DNA from: an uncultured Flavobacteriales bacterium
GTDB taxonomy: Bacteria; Bacteroidota; Bacteroidia; Flavobacteriales_D; Sanyastnellaceae
DNA length: 39,134 nucleotides
Reading direction: 5' to 3'
Assembly: GCA_937967465.1 (NCBI GenBank)
Contig: CALBSW010000117.1
Coordinates: 1 to 39,134, forward strand
Positions 31,178 through 37,845 of the stretch are shown here, piece by piece. Within the stretch, counting starts at the first letter, position 1, and every line of letters starts with the position of its first letter. Below the pieces are notes generated by a model. That model had not been told where the DNA came from, searched no databases, and saw nothing but the letters and a program-made list of their open reading frames with translations. The position numbers were made by a program, and so were the translations under genes.

Positions 31178-33457
31178 TCAGTCCGCGGCCGACAGCACTT
31201 GCTGGACACCGTCGACGACCAACTCGAGTGGGTCTCCGGACAACACGGTCACGCGTGTGCCATCGCGCTGGACCTCCACAAACAGACGGCGCCCCCTGAA
31301 TTGAAGGCGGAACGAGTAGCCCTCCCACGCTTGTGGCAACATCGGCTTGAAATGCGGCACACCATCAACGACGCGGAAGCCCCCGAAACCTTCGATGACG
31401 CTCATCCAAGTGCCGGCCATGCTGGTGATGTGAAGGCCTTGATACGCCTCCCGGTTGTAGTCGTCAAGGTCGAGGCGGGCTGTGCGGAGGTACATCTCTA
31501 CGGCCTTTTCTTCCATCCCCAGTTTGGCGGCCAGGACCACGTGAACGCACGGACTCAGGCTGCTTTCGTGCACGGTGCGCGGCTCGTAAAACTCGAAGTT
31601 CTCGCGGTGGGTCTCCTCATCGAATTCAGATTCGAAGAAGTACAGTCCCTGCAGGGTGTCCGCTTGCTTGATGTAGACCGAGCGCAGAATGCGGTCCCAG
31701 CTCCAATGCTGGTTGATGGGGCGCTCCGCGTCATCCAAATCGGCCGCCATGGATTGCGCTTTGTCCATGAAGCCGTCCTGCTGGAGGAAGACGCGCGTTC
31801 CCTCGAGCAAGGGGTAGTACATGCGGTCTGCGATGTCCAGCCACCGTTCGGCTTCCGCCTCATCGAACTGCCAAAGCTCTGCTTGGTTGGCCAACGCATC
31901 CGGGGCATGCTCCCGCATCCAATCCAGCGCAGAGGCGCCTTGGCGAAGGCACCATGCCGCAAGGCGGTTGGTGTACCAGTTGTTGTTGACGTTGTTCTCG
32001 TACTCGTTGGGTCCAGTCACGCCCAGGATCACATAGGCTTGCTTGGCTTCGGACCAATTGACACGCTGGGCCCAGAATCGCGCCACACCGAGGATGACCT
32101 CCCAACCGCCTTGGGCGAGGTAGGCCTCATCTCCCGTGTAGCGGATGTAGTTGTGGATGGCATACACCATCGCGCCATTTCGGTGGATCTCCTCAAAGGT
32201 GATTTCCCACTCGTTGTGGCACTCCTCCCCATTCATCGTGACCATGGGGTACAAGGCTGCGCCGTTCTTGAATCCGAGCTTGCTCGCATTCTCGATGGCA
32301 CGGTCCAGGTGCTGCCGGCGATAGACCAGCAGTTGGCGGGCCACCGTCTGAGGGTGGGTGCCCAGGAAGAAAGGCAAGCAATAGGCCTCCGTGTCCCAGT
32401 AGCTGGCGCCACCGTATTTCTCTCCGGTGAAGCCTTTGGGGCCGACGTTCAATCGGGGGTCGTCGCCGGTGTACGTCTGGTTGAGGTGGAAGATGTTGAA
32501 GCGGATGGCCTGCTGGGCCGCATCGTCGCCTTGGATGGTGATGTCGGCATCGTCCCAGATTCGAGACCAGGCCATGGCATGGTCTTGTCGGGCTGCGCTC
32601 CAGCCTGCCGCCTCGGCATCCGCCGCCTTGGTCCGGGCCACTTCCGCCAATTGGGCTGCGTCGTGATCAAAATCCCGAACCAGCCCGACGTGCTTTTCGA
32701 TCACGAACGCCGATCCGGGCTCAAAGGCACTCTGAAAGCGGACGTTGTGTCCGTGGGGATGGGACGTCCCTTCTCCTTCCAATGGTGCTCCATTGTGGCT
32801 CGCAGACGTACGGTAGGCGTGCCCCACGTGGAATTCCGTCTTGCGGGTTTTGACAACCAAATGGCCGCCCTCCCCGTTGCCACCTGCCTCGAGATGTTCC
32901 CAGAACTGCTCCTCCCAGTTGGCATCCTCATTGGACACATTGCCATCGAGTACCGCATCAATCTGGATGTCGCCTTCACCGGAAAGGACGTCAATGGCCA
33001 TCCTCACATGGGCCGTCTCCACATCGGCCATGCTGCAAAAGCGCTGCGCTTGAACGCGCAACCAAGCGCCGCCGACTTCGACTTCGAAGGTCCGGGTCAA
33101 CATGCCGATCTGCATGTCGAGCTCCCGATGGAAATGGCGGGGCGCGTGTTGGTGAAGGTCCAGTTGAACCCCATTCACGGTCACATGGATGGACGTCCAG
33201 TCCGGTGCATTCAGCACCTTCGCGAAGTACTCCGGATACCCGTTCTTCCACCACCCCACCTTGGTTTTGTCGGGATAGTAAACGCCACCGACGTAGCTGC
33301 CACGCAGGTGGTCGCCGGAATAGCTTTCCTCGTGATTGGCCCGCTGACCGAAACGGCCATTGCCGATGCTGAAAATGGATTCGGAGCTTCGCTGGCGATC
33401 GGGATGGAATCCCGTCTCCACGATTTTCCAAGGGTGGATGTCCAGATAACGTTCCAT
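31178..33457 (-). CDS. Maltose phosphorylase (GH65)
   Basis: 759 residues, normal for the family. It splits maltose with phosphate into beta-glucose-1-phosphate and glucose. The catalytic region has YWDTEAYCLPFFLGTHPQT, MVTMNGEECHNEWEITFEEI and VTGPNEYENNVNNNWYTN, whose Glu485 is the general acid (Glu487 in the Lactobacillus enzyme). The asparagine-rich stretch after it is typical of maltose rather than kojibiose or trehalose phosphorylases. N-terminal beta-sandwich 1-270, (alpha/alpha)6 barrel 320-690, C-terminal beta sheet last. No signal peptide, so it is cytoplasmic. It is followed by no gene in the operon and preceded by pgmB 8 bases upstream, its partner for the phosphorylated product. 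It ends in TGA. Confidence 0.92.
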   Translation of the reverse strand: MERYLDIHPWKIVETGFHPDRQRSSESIFSIGNGRFGQRANHEESYSGDHLRGSYVGGVYYPDKTKVGWWKNGYPEYFAKVLNAPDWTSIHVTVNGVQLDLHQHAPRHFHRELDMQIGMLTRTFEVEVGGAWLRVQAQRFCSMADVETAHVRMAIDVLSGEGDIQIDAVLDGNVSNEDANWEEQFWEHLEAGGNGEGGHLVVKTRKTEFHVGHAYRTSASHNGAPLEGEGTSHPHGHNVRFQSAFEPGSAFVIEKHVGLVRDFDHDAAQLAEVARTKAADAEAAGWSAARQDHAMAWSRIWDDADITIQGDDAAQQAIRFNIFHLNQTYTGDDPRLNVGPKGFTGEKYGGASYWDTEAYCLPFFLGTHPQTVARQLLVYRRQHLDRAIENASKLGFKNGAALYPMVTMNGEECHNEWEITFEEIHRNGAMVYAIHNYIRYTGDEAYLAQGGWEVILGVARFWAQRVNWSEAKQAYVILGVTGPNEYENNVNNNWYTNRLAAWCLRQGASALDWMREHAPDALANQAELWQFDEAEAERWLDIADRMYYPLLEGTRVFLQQDGFMDKAQSMAADLDDAERPINQHWSWDRILRSVYIKQADTLQGLYFFESEFDEETHRENFEFYEPRTVHESSLSPCVHVVLAAKLGMEEKAVEMYLRTARLDLDDYNREAYQGLHITSMAGTWMSVIEGFGGFRVVDGVPHFKPMLPQAWEGYSFRLQFRGRRLFVEVQRDGTRVTVLSGDPLELVVDGVQQVLSAAD

Positions 33458-33465
33458 GGTTGTCT

Positions 33466-34125
33466 TCAGGAAAGTCGGTCGACCAAGTGGTCCACCGTGA
33501 ATCCGTCGAATCCCTGCAAGGTGAAATCCGCCTTGGGCAGCGCGCCTTCAGGACCGACCCCCACGACACGGAAGCCACCATTCAAAGCGGCGTCCACACC
33601 AGACAAGGCGTCTTCAAAGACCACGGTCTTGGACGGGGCAGAATTCAATGCGGAAGCCCCTTTGAGGAACACTTCAGGGTCGGGCTTGCTGAAGGTGATG
33701 CTGTTGCCGTCGACCACCGCATCAAAGCGGTCTGCGATGCCACAACGGTCGAGGATCAGGGGCGCATTCCGGCTGCTTGAACCGAGCGCCACGCCCTTGC
33801 CTTTCGCCCGAAGCTCGTCCATGAAAGCCACCACGCCAGGGAAGAGCTCATCTGGCGTCATGCCGGCCACTTGCTCGAGATACCAGGCATTCTTGCGGTC
33901 CATCAGCCGAACCTTCGTGTCGTTGTCCAGCTCAAGGTCTCCCTTGCGCAGGATGTACTCCAATGAATCCACACGGCTGACCCCTTTGAGCTGGTCGTTG
34001 TCCGAATGGTCGAAGGACACCCCCAGTTCCTCTGCAAGGCGCTGCCATGCAGTGAAGTGGTATTTGGCGGTGTCCACAATGACACCGTCGAGGTCAAACA
34101 GACAGGCTTGAAGCTCGAACGCCAT
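33466..34125 (-). CDS. pgmB: Beta-phosphoglucomutase
   Basis: 219 residues. It converts beta-glucose-1-phosphate to glucose-6-phosphate. HAD-fold marks are FDLDGVIVDTAKYHF with Asp11 nucleophile and Asp13 acid/base, GVSRVDSLEYIL in the cap (the loop specific to the enzyme), ALGSSSRNAP, SKPDPEVFLKGAS and VFEDALSGVDAAL. The product fits the phosphorylase downstream by 8 bases. The ATG at 34125 follows the kinase stop by 2 bases, so these are co-transcribed. It ends in TGA. Confidence 0.94.
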   Translation of the reverse strand: MAFELQACLFDLDGVIVDTAKYHFTAWQRLAEELGVSFDHSDNDQLKGVSRVDSLEYILRKGDLELDNDTKVRLMDRKNAWYLEQVAGMTPDELFPGVVAFMDELRAKGKGVALGSSSRNAPLILDRCGIADRFDAVVDGNSITFSKPDPEVFLKGASALNSAPSKTVVFEDALSGVDAALNGGFRVVGVGPEGALPKADFTLQGFDGFTVDHLVDRLS

Positions 34126-34127
34126 GG

Positions 34128-34997
34128 TCAGGATTGCAGGGCTGGGAGAATGTGCTTGAGGTGATAGGACGCCAGACCGTCGATGGGCTTCTTGATGATG
34201 GCGCCCACGGTCACTCCGCGTTCCGCGCAGACGGCCTTGAGCTCGTCCTGGAAGTGATAGGCCACGCTGCCAATGAAGTGCACAGGCTCCTCACGCCAGT
34301 TGGAAAAACACTTGACATGAACATCCACAAATGCCTCAAAACCTGCTTTTAACCAGGCCTGAAACAGCGGCTGCGTTTTGTGCTTACCAATGAAGGTCAT
34401 GAAGCTCGCGAGAAAGACATTCGGGTCTGGCTCGAGGTAGACCTTGTTGATGATGTCGTCCTTGGAGAGCCCATAGGTCTGATCGAAATCTGCCGCAACC
34501 TCCGCTGGAAGGTGGTGGTAGAGTTTCGCGGCCAGCAATTTTTTGCCGTGCCAGCTTCCGCTCGCCTCATCCCCGAGGATGTAGGCCAACGCCGGCACTT
34601 CTTCATGAACCTTGTCTCCGTCGAAGTGACAGCTGTTGGAGCCTGTCCCAATGATGCAGGTGACGCCTGGTCGGCCGTCGTAGGTGCTGTACGCTGCACC
34701 GACCAAATCGTGGTCCACCAAGACACTGGCTGCCGGAAACACCCGCTGGAGGCCTTCTTGAATGATGGCGCAGAGTTCGGGAGTGCTTGAACCAGCGCCA
34801 TAGAAGAACACGTGGGTCACCTCATTCCCGAGGCGTTGGACATCGGCGTTGTTTCCCATGACCTCCTCCACCACATCCGCGGTGTGGAAGTAGGGATTGA
34901 ATCCCATCGTGTGGAATTCGGCCAATTCCCTGCCGGATTCGTCCAGGAGTTGCCAGTCGCACTTGGTCGACCCGCTGTCCGCTATCAGGACGCGCAT
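34128..34997 (-). CDS. BadF/BadG-type ATPase, probable sugar (glucose or GlcNAc) kinase
   Basis: 289 residues. The actin-like ATPase fold carries the phosphate-1 motif LIADSGSTKCDWQLLDESG (4-22), phosphate-2 region VTCIIGTGSNSCHFDGDKV and YILGDEASGSWHGKKLL, typical of the N-acetylglucosamine kinase group within the BadF family. Relatives phosphorylate amino sugars or hexoses. Maltose phosphorylase releases one free glucose per maltose, and no other glucokinase is present in this operon, so this protein may supply glucose-6-phosphate; that is inference from position. It overlaps the gap stop codon by one base (TGATG). It ends in TGA. Confidence 0.85.
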   Translation of the reverse strand: MRVLIADSGSTKCDWQLLDESGRELAEFHTMGFNPYFHTADVVEEVMGNNADVQRLGNEVTHVFFYGAGSSTPELCAIIQEGLQRVFPAASVLVDHDLVGAAYSTYDGRPGVTCIIGTGSNSCHFDGDKVHEEVPALAYILGDEASGSWHGKKLLAAKLYHHLPAEVAADFDQTYGLSKDDIINKVYLEPDPNVFLASFMTFIGKHKTQPLFQAWLKAGFEAFVDVHVKCFSNWREEPVHFIGSVAYHFQDELKAVCAERGVTVGAIIKKPIDGLASYHLKHILPALQS

Positions 34998-35983
34998 CAG
35001 CCGATGCGTTGGACGAGGTCAGCGACGCGGCTGGAGTAGCCCATTTCGTTGTCATACCAGCCGAAGACCTTGACCACATTGCCCATGGCGCTGGTCATGC
35101 CGGCATCGAAGATGTTGCTGTGGGTGTTGCCCACGATGTCGACGCTGACAATGGGATACTCGGTGTATTCCATGATGCACTTCATCGGCCCCTCTGCGGC
35201 CGCCTTCATGGCCGCGTTGACTTCCTCTGCGGTCACCTCGCGGCTCAGCGTGGCCACCAAGTCCGTCACGGAACCAGTCGGGGTTGGAACACGGACAGCA
35301 CAACCGTCCAGCTTGCCCTTGAGCTCCGGCAGCACGAGACCCACTGCCACGGCGGCGCCGGTGGTGGTCGGGATCATGCTCATCGCTGCGGCTCGCGCGC
35401 GGCGGAGGTCGCTGTGCGGTGCATCCTGAATGCGCTGGTCTGAGGTGTACGCGTGGATCGTGGTAATGTAGCCCTGCTCCAATCCAAACGTGTCGTTGAG
35501 GACCTTGGCCATCGGGGCCAAACAGTTGGTCGTGCAGCTTGCGTTGGACAAGATGACGTCGTCTCCGTTGATCACGTCATCATTGACACCGAGGACCACG
35601 GTCTTGATGCCGCCCTTGGCCGGTGCGGAAATGACCACCTTCTTGGCGCCGGCAGCCACGTGCTTGCCTGCTCCGTCCGGGTCGCGGAAAACTCCTGTGC
35701 TCTCGACCACCACATCGCAACCGAGGTCACCCCAGGGCAATGCCGCCGGGTCGCGCTCCGCACTGACCGCCACGGTCTTCCCATTGACCACGAGCTGACC
35801 GCTCTCCACGCGCACTTCACCCGGGAAGCGGCCGTGAATGCTGTCGTACTTGAGCAGGTGAGCGAGCGTGTCCACGCTCGTGAGGTCGTTGATGGCAACG
35901 ATGTCGACGCCCTCCTTGGCGAGGAGCTGGCGGAAAGAAAGACGGCCGATGCGGCCGAATCCATTGATGGCAACCTTGGTCAT
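34997..35983 (-). CDS. gap: Glyceraldehyde-3-phosphate dehydrogenase, type I
   Basis: 328 residues. It oxidises glyceraldehyde-3-phosphate with NAD. Rossmann start VAINGFGRIGRLSFRQLL (4-21); Asp33 in INDLTSVDTLAHLLKYDS favours NAD. The catalytic Cys150 is in SNASCTTNCLAPMAKVL, and the partner histidine is in HAYTSDQRIQDAPHSDLRRA. The S-loop SMIPTTTGAA and the end YDNEMGYSSRVADLV are standard. It is the second gene of the operon, 17 bases after pfkA. Genomes often have other gap copies; whether this is the main one is unknown. It ends in TGA. Confidence 0.95.
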   Translation of the reverse strand: MTKVAINGFGRIGRLSFRQLLAKEGVDIVAINDLTSVDTLAHLLKYDSIHGRFPGEVRVESGQLVVNGKTVAVSAERDPAALPWGDLGCDVVVESTGVFRDPDGAGKHVAAGAKKVVISAPAKGGIKTVVLGVNDDVINGDDVILSNASCTTNCLAPMAKVLNDTFGLEQGYITTIHAYTSDQRIQDAPHSDLRRARAAAMSMIPTTTGAAVAVGLVLPELKGKLDGCAVRVPTPTGSVTDLVATLSREVTAEEVNAAMKAAAEGPMKCIMEYTEYPIVSVDIVGNTHSNIFDAGMTSAMGNVVKVFGWYDNEMGYSSRVADLVQRIG

Positions 35984-35999
35984 GGTGTTGGGTTTGCGT

Positions 36000-36980
36000 T
36001 CAAATGCTGAGAATTTGGGCGACGCGAAGTTCTTCGTCGAGCCCTTTTGATTTGCTGTTGATGGCTTCGGAGAACGGAGTGTAGACGACCTCGTCGTTGA
36101 CGATGCCGGACATCACTGCCGTTTGTCCGGAGATGAGCGCCTCGACGGCCCCCACCCCCATTCGACTGGCCAGGACCCGATCGAAGCAACTCGGGTCTCC
36201 TCCGCGTTGAATGTGTCCCAGGACGGTGACCCGGGTGTCGTACTTATTGTACCGGGCGTGCACCTTGGCGGCGATTTCCATGGCACCGCCATTGGGGTCG
36301 CCCTCGGCCACGATCACGATGGAACTCGTCTTGTTGGACTCCTCGCCCTTCTCCAGAATGGCGATGAGGTCGTCGATGGACATGTTGGCCTCGGGGGTCA
36401 TCACTGCGATGGCGCCCGTGGCGATGCCCGTTTTGAGTGCGATGTAACCGCTGTCACGGCCCATCACCTCGACGAAGAACAGCCGGTTGTGGCTGCTCGC
36501 CGTGTCGCGAATCTTGTCCACAGCCTCCACCACGGTGTTCGTGGCGGTATCGTACCCGATGGTGTAATCCGTTCCTGCCAGATCGTTGTCGATTGTGCCG
36601 GGGATGCCCACCACCTTGATGCCGTGCTCTTCCTCCAGCTTCATGGCGCCGGTGAAGGTGCCGTTTCCGCCGATGACCACCAGGCCATCGATGCTGGAAT
36701 CCCGCAAGACGCGGGCGGCTTTGGAGCGCCCTTCGGGTTCATAGAAATCCATGCACCGCGCACTCTTCAAAATGGTGCCCCCACGACCCAGAATTTTGGC
36801 CACGGAGCGGGCGTGCAGCCGCTTCAGGTCGCCTGTGATGAGGCCCTCATAACCTTGGAAGATGCCCGTCACTTCAATGCCATGAAATACGGCGGCGCGA
36901 ACCACTGAACGGATGGCGGCATTCATTCCAGGTGCGTCGCCACCGCTGGTGAGGACGCCGATGCGTTGAATCGTGCTCAT
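36000..36980 (-). CDS. pfkA: 6-phosphofructokinase
   Basis: 326 residues. It phosphorylates fructose-6-phosphate. Family marks are GVLTSGGDAPGMNAAIRSVV (10-29), IPGTIDNDLAGTDYTIGYDT, FFVEVMGRDSGYIALKTG and LGHIQRGGDPSCFDRVLASR. The ATP-binding motif normally GGDG is GGNG here (Asn106), so the magnesium-binding aspartate of the E. coli enzyme is replaced; the residue after it is still glycine, which favours ATP over pyrophosphate. The ATG at 36980 is preferred over one 9 codons upstream because it matches the family start. A TACCTTCG element lies 9 bases before it, and the palindromic operator lies about 40 bases before it. First gene of the maltose/glycolysis operon. It ends in TGA. Confidence 0.94.
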   Translation of the reverse strand: MSTIQRIGVLTSGGDAPGMNAAIRSVVRAAVFHGIEVTGIFQGYEGLITGDLKRLHARSVAKILGRGGTILKSARCMDFYEPEGRSKAARVLRDSSIDGLVVIGGNGTFTGAMKLEEEHGIKVVGIPGTIDNDLAGTDYTIGYDTATNTVVEAVDKIRDTASSHNRLFFVEVMGRDSGYIALKTGIATGAIAVMTPEANMSIDDLIAILEKGEESNKTSSIVIVAEGDPNGGAMEIAAKVHARYNKYDTRVTVLGHIQRGGDPSCFDRVLASRMGVGAVEALISGQTAVMSGIVNDEVVYTPFSEAINSKSKGLDEELRVAQILSI

Positions 36981-36989
36981 GAAGGAGCG

Positions 36990-36997
36990 CGAAGGTA
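36990..36997 (-). promoter_or_regulatory. -7 promoter element of the pfkA operon
   Basis: TACCTTCG on the minus strand matches TAnnTTTG at all but one position (C for T) and is 9 bases before the pfkA ATG. The operator lies 22 bases upstream of it, where the -33 region would be. Confidence 0.45.
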
Positions 36998-37018
36998 CAT
37001 CGGACACTGCTCAGAGTA

Positions 37019-37043
37019 AATTGGTGTACTTTTGACACCAATT
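37019..37043. promoter_or_regulatory. Operator palindrome between pfkA and the Nudix regulator
   Basis: AATTGGTGT-ACTTTTG-ACACCAATT: perfect 9-base arms around a 7-base spacer. The -7 element TACTTTTG (37027-37034) of the regulator gene lies in its centre, so binding would block that promoter. The left arm also sits over the -33 region of the pfkA promoter, so one site may control both directions. Confidence 0.75.
37027..37034 (+). promoter_or_regulatory. -7 promoter element of the Nudix regulator gene
   Basis: TACTTTTG is a perfect TAnnTTTG match inside the palindrome, ending 10 bases before the ATG at 37045. Confidence 0.6.
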
Positions 37044-37044
37044 G

Positions 37045-37776
37045 ATGCCTGCCGACGTCTCCTCACCTACCCATTCCCCGAAAAACGCTGCGTTTGACCT
37101 CAGCGTGGACAACGTGGTTTTTGGCTTTGACGGAGAGCAACTGCAGGTCCTTTTGATCCGTCAAGGCCTTCCTGGAGTGGACATGGCCCCGGACCGGTTC
37201 CACATGGCAGTCCCAGGAGACCTCGTGTTTCCGGAAGAAGGACTCGACCAAGCCGCGCACCGCATCCTCTCCAACCTCACGTCCCTCGACGGCATTTACC
37301 TGAAGCAATTTCGCGCTTTCGGGGCCCCAGAACGTGTGTTCGAGGAAAAGGACCGGGAATGGTTGACCCGCATGCGGCCTCACCCGGAGCGCCGGGTGGT
37401 GACCATTGGATACTATAGCCTCGTGGCCATGGCCGAGTACAAGCCGCGCCCCAGCAGTTTCGCGAGCCGCGCAGAATGGTGCCCTTTGAGCGATCTGCCG
37501 CGTTTGGCCTTCGACCACAACGAGATTGTCAAAGCTGGGCTGCTTCAACTCCGTGAGGACGTGGCCCGACAAAGCGTCATCTTCGAGCTGCTTCCTGAAA
37601 AGTTCACCTTGGGACAGCTCCAGCGCCTCCACGAGATCATCTTGGACAAGGACCTGGACAAGCGCAACTTCAGGAAGAATGTGAAGCGCATGGAAGGCGT
37701 GGTGCCCCTCGATGAAAAACAAGAGGGCGTGCTGCACAAGCCTGCCCAACTCTACACCTACGTCCGGCCCGAGTAA
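37045..37776 (+). CDS. NrtR/AraR-type Nudix-domain winged-helix transcription regulator
   Basis: 243 residues. A Nudix-fold ligand domain spans about 15-150 (LSVDNVVFGFDGEQLQVLLI, RRVVTIGYYSLVAMAEYKPR). A C-terminal winged helix spans about 170-240 (ELLPEKFTLGQLQRLHEIIL, DKRNFRKNVKRMEGVVPLDE). The Nudix box G58-x5-E64 keeps only its first residues; the catalytic RE and EE pairs are His72-Arg73 and Ser76-Asn77, so it should bind, not hydrolyse. Such regulators in Bacteroidota repress sugar or NAD genes and release DNA on binding a ligand. Here it is divergent from the pfkA/maltose operon, has a palindrome over its own promoter, and precedes an amylase gene with a similar site. A sugar phosphate as effector is inference. 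It ends in TAA. Confidence 0.9.
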   Translation: MPADVSSPTHSPKNAAFDLSVDNVVFGFDGEQLQVLLIRQGLPGVDMAPDRFHMAVPGDLVFPEEGLDQAAHRILSNLTSLDGIYLKQFRAFGAPERVFEEKDREWLTRMRPHPERRVVTIGYYSLVAMAEYKPRPSSFASRAEWCPLSDLPRLAFDHNEIVKAGLLQLREDVARQSVIFELLPEKFTLGQLQRLHEIILDKDLDKRNFRKNVKRMEGVVPLDEKQEGVLHKPAQLYTYVRPE

Positions 37777-37788
37777 GGCCACGGGACG

Positions 37789-37809
37789 TTGGTGTATTTT
37801 CGACACTTC
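37789..37809 (+). promoter_or_regulatory. Second operator-like site, before the amylase gene
   Basis: TTGGTGT-ATTTTCG-ACACTTC: the left arm is identical to the first operator, the spacer is also 7 bases, and 4 of 7 right-arm bases match. TATTTTCG (37795-37802), with the same phase, matches TAnnTTTG except for one base. It lies 36 bases before the ATG of the amylase gene. Confidence 0.65.
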
Positions 37810-37845
37810 ATCTCCAGCCACTGTGCCGGACACCTTACACAGTTC

